Positions 17,160 through 24,645 of a stretch of DNA of 55,871 nt are shown here, in pieces. Location: positions 1-55,871 of the forward strand of contig NZ_FRFE01000033.1 of assembly GCF_900143695.1 (NCBI RefSeq). Reading direction: 5' to 3'. The stretch is from Desulfopila aestuarii DSM 18488. Its GTDB lineage: Bacteria; Desulfobacterota; Desulfobulbia; Desulfobulbales; Desulfocapsaceae. Position numbers and translations under genes: made by a program. Under the pieces are notes generated by a model. It was not told the DNA's origin, did no database searches, and saw nothing but the letters and a program-made list of their open reading frames with translations. Position 1 is the stretch's first letter, and every line of letters starts with the position of its first letter.

Positions 17160-17837
17160 ATGAACACTATACTTGATCACTCCGCTGACGAAATACTTGA
17201 TCGAGGGAACTGTTTTAAACTCCTCGCCGCCTGTTTTTATGAACCGGAGAAGAAACTGTTTATTGAAGAGGCACTCTGCGACAAGCTGCATGGACTTCTC
17301 GAAAAATGTGCCCCTGGCGCAGCAGGCCATGTGAAAACTATGCAGGAGAGTCTATTAAAATTGGAGGAGCAGCAGCTTAAAATCGATTACTCAGCACTTT
17401 TTGTCGGACCATTTGAGCTCATTGCCGCACCATATGGCTCTATCTATCTGGAGAACGAGCGGAAAGTCATGGGGGAATCCACGCTGGCCGTTCAACGGTT
17501 TTACGAAAATTCCGGCCTAATGCTGGACATTCAGGAACCCCCGGATCATATAGCAATCGAACTCGAATTCATGTCCTTTCTCTGCATCAGTGAAGCCGAG
17601 GCCCTCACTACTGGTGATATGGAAACCGCGATACGGCAAAGGGAACTGCAGGTTGATTTTGCCACAACCATGATGAGCTGGATACCGTTACTTGCTGAGA
17701 ATATTCAGGCTGGAGCTCAGACAGAATATTACAAGGCGTTGGCTTCCTGTCTGGAGCGATTTTATGACATCAGTCTTGCCATATATGATCCCGGCGTTAC
17801 ACCAGCCTGCTATGAACAGCCGAATACCTGCTCATAA
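17160..17837 (+). CDS. TorD/DmsD-family molybdoenzyme chaperone
   Basis: 225 residues, all-helical and acidic. The segment YSALFVGPFELIAAPYGSIY followed by LENERKVMGESTLAV is the characteristic core of TorD-type chaperones, and PPDHIAIELEFMSFL is the second family motif. These cytoplasmic proteins bind the Tat leader of the catalytic subunit, protect it during cofactor insertion and hold back export. It would serve the ArrA-like protein encoded 0.85 kb upstream. No clear Shine-Dalgarno sequence precedes the ATG, so expression may be low or coupled. Confidence 0.88.
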   Translation: MNTILDHSADEILDRGNCFKLLAACFYEPEKKLFIEEALCDKLHGLLEKCAPGAAGHVKTMQESLLKLEEQQLKIDYSALFVGPFELIAAPYGSIYLENERKVMGESTLAVQRFYENSGLMLDIQEPPDHIAIELEFMSFLCISEAEALTTGDMETAIRQRELQVDFATTMMSWIPLLAENIQAGAQTEYYKALASCLERFYDISLAIYDPGVTPACYEQPNTCS

Positions 17838-17839
17838 CA

Positions 17840-18799
17840 ATGATAGAACAGCTTGAAAAAGAAACAGCGTACATGCTGCCAGACATTACTGTCCATGCGG
17901 AGAGATGTCTGCAAAGACGACTTACTAGATTCCAGTGTTCCCTATGCGTTGATAGTTGTCACAGTAACAATGTCACATTGAAAGAAGGTGAGATACACAT
18001 TGACGCCGATTCCTGTACCAAATGCGGAAAATGTATCACAGCCTGTCCAGCAGAGGTGTTCGTCATTGAGGATGATGAGCATTATAGAGTACTGGAACAA
18101 TTGGAGCCATCTGTTCAGATGGTCATTTCCTGCCGCCGGCAAATCTATGATTCGCCCTGCGTTCTACATGTCCCCTGCCTTGGTGCATTGCCATTTGAGT
18201 TTTTTCTTTTTCTCGCGATCCGTCAGGAAAACGATATTGTCATCAATATGGCAGAATGCGCTCAGTGCACAAATTCACATGTTACTGACCATGTCAAAGC
18301 CATTGTCAGCCGCATAGAGCAATTGCCGCTGCCACGACCATTGGCAAAATTCATCAGTGTCAGAGATAGCGATGAGCTGCCTGTCCATGAATCAGGGAAC
18401 CGGAGATATTTCCTGGCGGATATGGGTGACAAGATCCTGTCATTTATGCGTAACCGTTTTGAAAAACAAGCTTCTACCTCAATCCCATCCCGCACGCATC
18501 GTCGTAGTTTGAGTGGAAAATCAAGAATACTACAAAAAGCTATCGCACTATTAGACCGAGAAAGCAGAAAAGTTGTCAGTGCAACCTGCCTGCCTCTTTT
18601 GACCATACAAAGATCATGTTCATTATGCCCACGATGTGCAGGCATCTGTCCTACCGGCGCCTTAGAAAGAGTTTCAACCAACGGTAATAAACAGCTCATC
18701 TTCAATTCTGAAAAATGCTCGTCCTGCGGTCTGTGTGTAGCATTCTGCAAGGAAAATTCGCTCCAGCTGAGCGCTAGAGGCGAACCCTGGATTCTTTAA
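17840..18799 (+). CDS. Cytoplasmic polyferredoxin of the reductase operon
   Basis: 319 residues without a signal peptide or membrane segment. Clear ferredoxin motifs are CTKCGKCITACP (about residues 59-70), CSLCPRCAGICP and CSSCGLCVAFCKEN near the C-terminus, with a further cysteine cluster CSLCVDSC at the N-terminus. The middle holds isolated cysteines (SCRRQ, SPCVLHVPCLG, AECAQC). It starts 2 bases after the chaperone stop, so it belongs to the operon. The role resembles NapF, a cytoplasmic ferredoxin thought to help maturation of NapA, but I do not recognise a precise family. It could also pass electrons to another redox partner. Confidence 0.7.
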   Translation: MIEQLEKETAYMLPDITVHAERCLQRRLTRFQCSLCVDSCHSNNVTLKEGEIHIDADSCTKCGKCITACPAEVFVIEDDEHYRVLEQLEPSVQMVISCRRQIYDSPCVLHVPCLGALPFEFFLFLAIRQENDIVINMAECAQCTNSHVTDHVKAIVSRIEQLPLPRPLAKFISVRDSDELPVHESGNRRYFLADMGDKILSFMRNRFEKQASTSIPSRTHRRSLSGKSRILQKAIALLDRESRKVVSATCLPLLTIQRSCSLCPRCAGICPTGALERVSTNGNKQLIFNSEKCSSCGLCVAFCKENSLQLSARGEPWIL

Positions 18800-18852
18800 G
18801 TACAATCAGGAATCTTACCTGGCCTGACAATATTGAAAGAAGTATAGACAGG

Positions 18853-18889
18853 GCATCAACTTCCATCCTGATAACCCGGAAGTTGATGC
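18853..18889. terminator. Bidirectional terminator-like hairpin
   Basis: GCATCAACTTCC and GGAAGTTGATGC form a perfect 12-bp stem with a 13-base loop, midway between the convergent polyferredoxin and ECF sigma genes. There is no T tract on either side, so termination may need Rho or the element may protect the 3' ends. Confidence 0.6.
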
Positions 18890-18915
18890 GAAGCAACAGC
18901 CGTAAAATACAGCCC

Positions 18916-19479
18916 CTACACGTCTTTGGGTGTACATACGAGCACATCACGCTCATCGTTGCTGATATGGCAATGTGTATGAAGTATCTCCTTCATTTTC
19001 ATGCGTGCGCGGTGAAGGCGCGCCTTTACATTGCCCCTCGTGATCTGTAGCACCTCGCCGATTTCTTCATAGCTCAGGCCTGCGATATCAGAAAGGCAGA
19101 GTATCGTTCTATATGACTGTGGCAGGAGGAGCATCTTCTCCTGCACACAGCGACTCATCTCGTCCCGCTCCATCTGCTTTCCCATCGGCAGAATATCTGC
19201 GGCAAGTACCGCTTCGACACTATCCAGGCTCTCGACCCTCTTTCCGGAAAGCGCTTTGAAATGATCCTGACAGAGGTTGTAGGCGATGCGCAGCAGCCAA
19301 CTTTTAACCTTCGAAGGATCTTCCAATGAAGAGAGCCTCTTATACGCTTTGATAAAAGTTTCTTGAGTCAGATCGTCGGAAGCCCATTGATTTCTCACCA
19401 TCATGTTGATGAATCGGCGAACAACAGGCTGATATTGCTCAACAATAGAATAATAATCCAACTCGGAAGATTTCAACAT
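18916..19479 (-). CDS. ECF-type sigma70 factor
   Basis: 187 residues from the ATG at 19479. Region 2 is visible as ASDDLTQETFIKAYKRL and KVKSWLLRIAYNLCQDHFK, and region 4 as LPQSYRTILCLSDIAGLSYE followed by EIGEVLQITRGNVKARLHRA. A short tail carries two cysteines, CHISNDERDVLVC. It follows the AhpD-like gene with a 1-base gap; a GTG start at 19503 would overlap that gene by 23 bases. No anti-sigma gene is adjacent, so the small AhpD-like partner or the cysteine tail may provide the signal input; that is inference. Confidence 0.88.
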   Translation of the reverse strand: MLKSSELDYYSIVEQYQPVVRRFINMMVRNQWASDDLTQETFIKAYKRLSSLEDPSKVKSWLLRIAYNLCQDHFKALSGKRVESLDSVEAVLAADILPMGKQMERDEMSRCVQEKMLLLPQSYRTILCLSDIAGLSYEEIGEVLQITRGNVKARLHRARMKMKEILHTHCHISNDERDVLVCTPKDV

Positions 19480-19480
19480 A

Positions 19481-19744
19481 TCAGCAACACGTCGTTTTCT
19501 CACGCGAACAGCAGGGTTGTTCGCTTTCTGTATTTATCCCCAGAGTTTCGTTAACAGCATTCTTCATGAAGATCGACGCTCCGGTTTTCACCTTGTTGGC
19601 GGTTTCAACCACCGCCCCTATCTCTTCTTGTTTTACCCCAAGCTCCCAGGCTCTCTCAAATAGCTTGTCGAAACAGGGAATGCAATTTGCCCCGACGGCC
19701 GCCGCCAAAGCAACCAGAACATCGGTTTTTTCATCCATTTTCAC
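19481..19744 (-). CDS. Small AhpD-like (carboxymuconolactone decarboxylase family) protein
   Basis: 87 residues. NCIPCFDKLFERAWELGV contains the CxxC redox pair of AhpD-like proteins, followed by the helical EEIGAVVETANKVKTGASIF segment. It has an unusual cysteine-rich C-terminal tail, with CC pairs in QPCCSREKTTCC. AhpD-like proteins act as thiol reductants or peroxidases. It is encoded directly before the ECF sigma factor and divergently from the DGC-type protein, pointing to a thiol- or metalloid-stress circuit. Confidence 0.8.
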   Translation of the reverse strand: MKMDEKTDVLVALAAAVGANCIPCFDKLFERAWELGVKQEEIGAVVETANKVKTGASIFMKNAVNETLGINTESEQPCCSREKTTCC

Positions 19745-19811
19745 TCCTCCTTATTAATAAACCGCCAACCCTCCTTGGGTCGACCTCTTCCTGTTAGACA
19801 GAAAGCAGAGG

Positions 19812-19866
19812 AAAAAGGTTACACACGGGCAAAAAAATAATTTACCCGCCGTTCTGTAACCTTTTT
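19812..19866. promoter_or_regulatory. Long inverted repeat between divergent genes (operator or bidirectional terminator)
   Basis: AAAAAGGTTACA (19812-19823) and TGTAACCTTTTT (19855-19866) are perfect 12-bp arms around a 31-base centre that itself contains CGGG/CCCG arms. It sits in the intergenic region from which the AhpD-like and DGC-type genes diverge, so a regulatory site is more likely than a terminator although the A/T tracts would allow either. Confidence 0.55.
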
Positions 19867-19931
19867 TCTGAGGCTGCCGTCTGAACCATATTGACGTGCA
19901 GTACAAACAATCAACCGAAAGGAGATTCGCA

Positions 19932-20456
19932 ATGAACAAGGACAACACATTTATTTTAACCGTTGAAAAAACTGAAGGCCATTGCCCAATTGGGGAGATT
20001 GTCGGCAAAAAGAATTGCAGCTCAGGAAAAACTCCTGTGTTTTCCTGCGAAGGGGCCTGCATAAGAGGTGAGATCGCAAGAAAAGCGGCAAACCTGGTGG
20101 CAAAACATGGCCCATATCGTAGAGGGTGCTATGGAGAACTATTGACGGTCCCACAGTCTGCAATTGCCAAATGGGCATTGTCAGCCAAGAAAGCTGTCTT
20201 GATCGATGGCTGCTTTCTCAGATGCCATGGTAGGATCATGGAGAACCTTTTCGACAGCGACAGACTTATTCAGTTCGACGCCCTGTCTCATCATAAAAAA
20301 TATAATGAGATATTTGACATGGGCGAGGTTCCGGAAGCTGAAAGAAATGCTGTGGCGCAAGATGTCGCCGAATGGGTGATGCAGTCACTCAAAAAGATCG
20401 ACGAAGGACAATACCTTCAGGCCGCTTCTTCCTCCTGTGGTCAGTGCTGCGGTTGA
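19932..20456 (+). CDS. DGC-type putative zinc-binding protein
   Basis: 174 residues, rich in cysteine. The motif FSCEGACIRGEIARKAAN near 37-54, then RGCYGELL, LIDGCFLRCHGRIMENL and a terminal SSCGQCCG agree with the DGC (putative metal-binding) family, in which conserved cysteines are thought to bind zinc. No signal peptide, so cytoplasmic. Its biochemical role is not established. The AAAGGAGATTCGCA site fixes the ATG at 19932. Its position beside an arsenate-reductase-like operon suggests thiol or metalloid handling. Confidence 0.75.
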   Translation: MNKDNTFILTVEKTEGHCPIGEIVGKKNCSSGKTPVFSCEGACIRGEIARKAANLVAKHGPYRRGCYGELLTVPQSAIAKWALSAKKAVLIDGCFLRCHGRIMENLFDSDRLIQFDALSHHKKYNEIFDMGEVPEAERNAVAQDVAEWVMQSLKKIDEGQYLQAASSSCGQCCG

Positions 20457-20856
20457 GGACAGCTCAGTCTTTCTACTAGCGGGAAGGCTAAGATCCACAT
20501 GGAACTATCTCTCTATTTCACCTTTTGCCGCCAGCGTGAAAGCTGGTGGCGAAAGCGATACGAATTGCCCACAGGTTCTCGCCACCAGCTTTGCCAGACC
20601 AATAGGACCGGACATCGAACATGCCGTAAATAGTAGAAACAACATAAAGTTTCTAGATGTGTAGAATAATTTTCAAGCTGGCATGTAAATGCTGGGCTGG
20701 CCGCAATGCATCAAAAAGATGGATTGATGGTTGCGTATCCATCAGGTAATCCTATTTGTAGCATAATGATATTGTTGGTATATAGTTTTTTTCTTTAGCG
20801 GAATTACACTGCTAATGAACAATATCCAATTTGCTAAAATGTTCAGGAGAATTGTT
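20457..20856 (+). promoter_or_regulatory. Leader region before the rhodanese gene with competing hairpins
   Basis: No convincing gene. Three segments can pair: TTTTGCCGCCAGC (20523-20535) with GCTGGTGGCGAAA (20542-20554, two G-T type mismatches), or GCTGGTGGCG (20542-20551) with CGCCACCAGC (20580-20589, perfect). The two foldings exclude each other, the layout of an attenuator. Copy 2 of the 35-bp repeat follows at 20666-20700. An AT-rich stretch around 20760-20810 could hold the promoter of the rhodanese gene. Confidence 0.4.
20666..20700 (+). repeat. 35-bp dispersed repeat, copy 2
   Basis: Matches 8446-8480 at 32 of 35 positions in the same orientation. Here no transposase remnant is recognisable beside it. 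The two copies bracket the 12-kb sensor, reductase and redox-protein region. Confidence 0.7.
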
Positions 20857-21270
20857 ATGAGATTGCTGGGTTTAGTCATTCTTTTTGTTTTAGGCGCTGT
20901 AACCTCTGTTTGTGCTGGCGACTACAACTATATTTCTGCAAAAGATATGAAAAGCAGAATTGAGACAGGAAGTGATGTTATTATCGTAGATATCCAGATT
21001 GAAAAAGAATTCAAACAGCATCATTTACCCGGATCAATCGCTACCTATGCTTATCCGGTAAAGACAGAAGCTGAGCGTGCACAGATCGACAAAGCCGTTC
21101 AGCGGTTTCAGGAATCAGGGAAAGATGTCGTTATTGTTTGCCCTAGAGGAGAAGGCGGGGCAAAGCGTTGTTACGACTATATGAAAAAGAATGTCCCTTC
21201 AGAAAAAATCTATATCCTTGAAAAAGGCATCGCCGGCTGGCCCTACCACGAGTTGCTGCAGAAAGGATGA
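20857..21270 (+). CDS. Periplasmic rhodanese-like protein
   Basis: 137 residues from the ATG at 20857, preceded by TTCAGGAGAATTGTT. A signal peptide (about 1-22, ending SVCAG) is followed by a single rhodanese domain with VIIVDIQIEKEFKQHHLPGS and the active-site loop Cys-Pro-Arg-Gly-Glu-Gly-Gly. The catalytic cysteine is present, so sulfur transfer is plausible, though the loop is longer and less basic than in thiosulfate sulfurtransferases. It may handle sulfane sulfur in the periplasm. An in-frame ATG at 20815 lacks a ribosome binding site. The AhpD-like gene follows after 46 bases. Confidence 0.85.
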   Translation: MRLLGLVILFVLGAVTSVCAGDYNYISAKDMKSRIETGSDVIIVDIQIEKEFKQHHLPGSIATYAYPVKTEAERAQIDKAVQRFQESGKDVVIVCPRGEGGAKRCYDYMKKNVPSEKIYILEKGIAGWPYHELLQKG

Positions 21271-21316
21271 CAGGGGCTGTGCGGTTCAAACTCATTGCTA
21301 GTAAAAGGAGGACGTA

Positions 21317-21658
21317 ATGTCATCACCAAGAGAAATTGTCCAAAACTTTAAGAAGGGAATGTCTGTCTTGTCCGAATCTCTGCCGGAAACGATTCCTGCC
21401 CTTGCTGGTTTCATGGGAGCTGCAGCTAAAGACGGTGCTCTCACATATCGTGAAAAAGAGTTGATTGCAATCGGTGTAGCCTTGTACTCACAATGTCCGG
21501 AGTGTATTGCCGTTCATTGTCAGAAAGCACTTGAAGCCGGTTGTACCAGGCAGGAAATCCTCGAAGCTGCCGGTATGGCGATGGTTTTCGGAGGAGGGCC
21601 GGTTTTAGCCTCCAGTGCCACGCTTCTGCAGGAGTGCCTTGATGAATTTGCCAAGTAA
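21317..21658 (+). CDS. AhpD-like carboxymuconolactone decarboxylase family protein
   Basis: 113 residues. The family signature is complete: ALYSQCPECIAVHCQKALEA with the CxxC pair and the downstream His, followed by GCTRQEILEAAGMAMVFGGG. Proteins of this size are cytoplasmic thiol-dependent peroxidase-like enzymes, usually trimers or hexamers. AAAAGGAGG precedes the ATG. It ends about 65 bases before a strong hairpin (21723-21759). Confidence 0.9.
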   Translation: MSSPREIVQNFKKGMSVLSESLPETIPALAGFMGAAAKDGALTYREKELIAIGVALYSQCPECIAVHCQKALEAGCTRQEILEAAGMAMVFGGGPVLASSATLLQECLDEFAK

Positions 21659-21722
21659 CCTCCCTTCCCGAACAGTTCAAAAAATTTGAAATTATAAGAT
21701 ATATCAGAATATCTGCTAATCT

Positions 21723-21759
21723 TAAGGATCGTTACAGTTGCAGATTGTAACGATCCTTA
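21723..21759. terminator. Hairpin after the rhodanese/AhpD-like genes
   Basis: TAAGGATCGTTACA and TGTAACGATCCTTA form a perfect 14-bp stem with a 9-base loop, followed by TTATTTATGTTTT. A likely terminator, though the T tract is broken. Its loop-proximal arm again carries GTTACA/TGTAAC. Confidence 0.65.
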
Positions 21760-21910
21760 GTTATTTATGTTTTCATCAATATATTAAGTCGTTGAAACCA
21801 TCCTTGTTCCCTGATGCTCAAGGTGCATGTCTTTTGGCATTCTCCTCAAATTACGAACAATTGCCAATTAAGATCTGTCCTGAGAGATCATAATCGTAAT
21901 AGAATTATGG

Positions 21911-21938
21911 GGCTCCATGTCATAACCGGCATGGGGCC
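21911..21938 (+). promoter_or_regulatory. Leader hairpin before a small broken gene
   Basis: GGCTCCATG and CATGGGGCC pair over 9 bp (one G-T) with a 10-base loop and are followed by TTTCTGCG. It precedes AGAGGAGG and the ATG at 21972 by about 30 bases and may be an attenuator. No known riboswitch family was recognised. Confidence 0.35.
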
Positions 21939-21971
21939 TTTCTGCGTTTAAACCAGAGGAGGATAAAAGAA

Positions 21972-22191
21972 ATGAAGACCATCAGCAACATCGACCAGCT
22001 GCCAGATAACCTAGTAGAGTTCATCCGTGAGGTATGCCCCTATAGGATTGTATGGTGATGAACGCACATTTCGATTTGTTGCTTGCTTTATGGAAGAACA
22101 ACACTATAATAGCAAGCTTCATTCTTCTGATTGTTGGTGTCCAGTATGCCAGTGGTTTAAAAACATGATGACTGCTCCTCGTAGTTTTTGA
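21972..22191 (+). pseudogene. Small gene broken by a frameshift
   Basis: An ATG behind a strong AGAGGAGG opens a 28-residue frame (MKTISNIDQLPDNLVEFIRE...) that stops at 22056. Shifting frame near 22045 continues as GLYGDERTFRFVACFMEEQ and ends with a DCWCPVCQWFK segment before a stop at 22189. The good start site and the CxC-xx-C motif suggest a former protein of about 72 residues; I do not recognise it. An alternative reading is a coupled second frame at 22058-22168 giving a 36-residue peptide with one membrane segment. A terminator follows at 22261. Confidence 0.4.
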
Positions 22192-22260
22192 AAGATACCA
22201 AGGTCGGCAAATTCGCTTAGTACTGGCTCGATTCCTGGTACGGCATTAAGTAATTTGAAG

Positions 22261-22291
22261 GGTTAAGTCAATCAATGACTTGACCTTTTTT
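22261..22291 (+). terminator. Rho-independent terminator
   Basis: GGTTAAGTCA, a 4-base loop ATCA and TGACTTGACC (one T-G pair) followed by seven T residues. It closes the transcript of the small broken gene or of the AhpD-like gene. The remaining bases to 22591 hold nothing that I recognise as coding and are probably the promoter region of the polysaccharide operon. Confidence 0.85.
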
Positions 22292-22591
22292 TGTTTGATT
22301 GCCAAGGGACTGAGATGAAGCAGCGATATGCTTATGACGTCATATTTTGTGATCTTGTCGGGTTTGGCTAAGTAAACTCCTTTAAGGGTGCACAAAAGCT
22401 AATATGCATTATTTGACTGGACCTCGTGCTATCTCGCCATTTGCTTGACGGTATTGCAATGCGAGATAAGGCATTAACCTTAAATGATAATCAATATCTT
22501 CACGAATTGATCAAAATGATTTAGTGTTGATGGCTTTATCGGCGATTTTGTCTAAAACGGTTTACTTCAATAATTGGGACGAAAAAATGAC

Positions 22592-23809
22592 ATGGCAATG
22601 CTTGGATTGTTGAAGTCGATTGATAATGCGCATGAAATAAATGTGCAGAAGCAGACGATATTGGAATTGAATGGTATTCGAGGATTTGCATGTCTTCTTA
22701 TCTTTCTTTTCCACTGCCGCGTGATGTCTGGGAGTCCTGACATAAGGCCCGATCTAGGTGTCTTGTATTTACTGCCACTCCATGGAGCTTATGCTGTTGA
22801 TTTGTTCTTTGTCTTGTCAGGTTTTTTTATTATTTTACCATATGCCAAGGCAGGGTATACAGAGACGATCAATTTTTCTTATCTCCAATATTATAAGAAG
22901 AAAATTGTTAGAATATTTCCCCCATATTACCTTAACTTGTTGGTAATGTTTGGGATGGTAGTGCCAGTGTTTATTGGCCAGGATTTTTTGTTTTCTAAAA
23001 ATGGTTTGCAGATGTTGTTGGTTCATATGTCATTTATGCAATATCTGTTTCCGGCGACATCTGCTTCCCTGGGTATTAATGGAGCATTGTGGACTTTGTC
23101 CATCACTTTTCAGTTTTTCTTGGTTTTTCCGTTTATCAAACAGTTGTTCGTGAAGCGGTGTGCAGAGATATACTTGGTAATATTCGTCGTGATCTCGCTT
23201 GTTTGGCGGTATTTTTCGTTGCACAGTCACGGCTTTGTTTATAGTGTTGCGATGAATTCGGTGGCAAAGTTTGGTGTTGATGACTTTACCATTCGCTTTT
23301 TTCTCTCAAACCAGTTGCCGGCACAGCTTGGCCATTTTGCAATAGGAATGTATCTTGGGAAACTGTACATCGCATACCTCAAAGGTGTATTCGTTCCTCG
23401 GAGGTGGGTATCGCCATTGATGTTGATCGGTTTTCTTTCAACTCTGTATTCTTTTCAAATCGCAAATCTGGCTGTTCCTCCGTGGTGGTACGTTTGGAGG
23501 CTTTGGCTTGGGTGTGGGTCCGGATGTCTTATCTACCTAGCGGTTATTGATGGTCCTGGTTGGATAAAGCATTTTTTCCGGAATCGGTATTTCGGTTATT
23601 TAGGAGACCTCTCATACGAGATATATTTGTGGCACTTGATGATACTTTATGTACTAATCAATACAATTCCTATGACATATTTCAGTGGTAACAGATTGTT
23701 CTGGCTCTGTGTGTTGGTAGGTGGCGGATTAACAATAACTGTAAGCCGATCTTCGGTAAAATTGTTAGTATGGTTTCGTCATCTTTGGCTGCATAAAGTG
23801 CCACATTGA
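22592..23809 (+). CDS. Membrane acyltransferase (acyltransferase 3 / OafA-type)
   Basis: About 405 residues with ten or so membrane segments. The opening LELNGIRGFACLLIFLFHCR followed by VDLFFVLSGFFI is the signature of acyltransferase 3 proteins, with the family's essential His in the FHCR segment. These inner-membrane enzymes transfer acetyl or other acyl groups to sugars of surface polysaccharides. First gene of a seven-gene operon that encodes polysaccharide synthesis and ABC export, so O-acetylation of that glycan is likely. The ATG at 22592 is preferred; ATG at 22598 and a TTG at 22574 are alternatives. Confidence 0.88.
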   Translation: MAMLGLLKSIDNAHEINVQKQTILELNGIRGFACLLIFLFHCRVMSGSPDIRPDLGVLYLLPLHGAYAVDLFFVLSGFFIILPYAKAGYTETINFSYLQYYKKKIVRIFPPYYLNLLVMFGMVVPVFIGQDFLFSKNGLQMLLVHMSFMQYLFPATSASLGINGALWTLSITFQFFLVFPFIKQLFVKRCAEIYLVIFVVISLVWRYFSLHSHGFVYSVAMNSVAKFGVDDFTIRFFLSNQLPAQLGHFAIGMYLGKLYIAYLKGVFVPRRWVSPLMLIGFLSTLYSFQIANLAVPPWWYVWRLWLGCGSGCLIYLAVIDGPGWIKHFFRNRYFGYLGDLSYEIYLWHLMILYVLINTIPMTYFSGNRLFWLCVLVGGGLTITVSRSSVKLLVWFRHLWLHKVPH

Positions 23810-23832
23810 AATCGTATTGAACCAAAATTGCT

Positions 23833-24645
23833 ATGCGATACATTATTCGAAACTTCCGTAATTTCATTACAGCATTTTATACCGACCGGGCTTTGTTGTT
23901 ACAATTGATCGGTAGGGATTTTAAAGAAAAATATCTTGGGTCCTATATGGGACTACTGTGGGCTTTTATCCAGCCTATGGTAACCATAGCAATTTTCTGG
24001 TTTGTCTTTGATGTTGGTTTTAAGGTCGCCCCGGTACAGGATTTTCCTTTTGTGCTCTGGCTTATTACCGGGATGATACCGTGGTTTTTTATAGCAGAAG
24101 CTCTTGGTAGTGGAACAAACGCCATCGTCGAGCACAGTTATCTGGTAAATAAAATAGTTTTCAGGGTGAGTATGCTACCTCTGATTAAGGTGGTTACTGC
24201 AACAATAGTTCATTTATTTTTTATCCTTGTTATTTTTTTATTTTTTTTCTTGTACCACATCGAAGTTACAGTTTTTGCTCTTCAGGTTATCTATTACTTG
24301 TTTGCCACCATTATCATCATGACTGGACTTTGTTGGATAACTTCAGCTCTAGTTGTTTTTTTAAAAGATGTTGGGCAGCTAGTGGCGATGTTTATCCAGA
24401 TAGGTTTTTGGTTTACCCCAATTTTTTGGTCTGTTACGATTTTGCCTGAGAAATATCAAAAATGGGTAAAGTTAAACCCAATTTTTTATATTACTGAGGG
24501 ATACAGAGATGCCTTTATCCATAAGGTTTGGTTCTGGGAGCATGTATCACAGTCCTTGTATTTTTGGTTTTTTGCCGTTGTAGTGTTTATGGGAGGGGCT
24601 CTCATTTTCACACGGTTACGTCCCCACTTCTCGGATGTGTTGTGA
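23833..24645 (+). CDS. wzm: O-antigen/polysaccharide ABC transporter permease
   Basis: 270 residues with six membrane helices of the ABC-2 permease type. RDFKEKYLGSYMGLLWAFIQ followed by PMVTIAIFWFVF is the characteristic cytoplasmic-helix start of Wzm/TagG proteins, and FWFTPIFWS lies in the later hydrophobic part. It forms the channel exporting undecaprenyl-linked O-polysaccharide to the periplasmic face. The stop overlaps the wzt start by one base, so the two subunits are made together. Confidence 0.92.
   Translation: MRYIIRNFRNFITAFYTDRALLLQLIGRDFKEKYLGSYMGLLWAFIQPMVTIAIFWFVFDVGFKVAPVQDFPFVLWLITGMIPWFFIAEALGSGTNAIVEHSYLVNKIVFRVSMLPLIKVVTATIVHLFFILVIFLFFFLYHIEVTVFALQVIYYLFATIIIMTGLCWITSALVVFLKDVGQLVAMFIQIGFWFTPIFWSVTILPEKYQKWVKLNPIFYITEGYRDAFIHKVWFWEHVSQSLYFWFFAVVVFMGGALIFTRLRPHFSDVL

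Noticed and set aside
19754-20062. 102-residue minus-strand frame over the divergent regulatory region
   Set aside because: Covers the inverted repeat and the start of the DGC gene; no coding signals.
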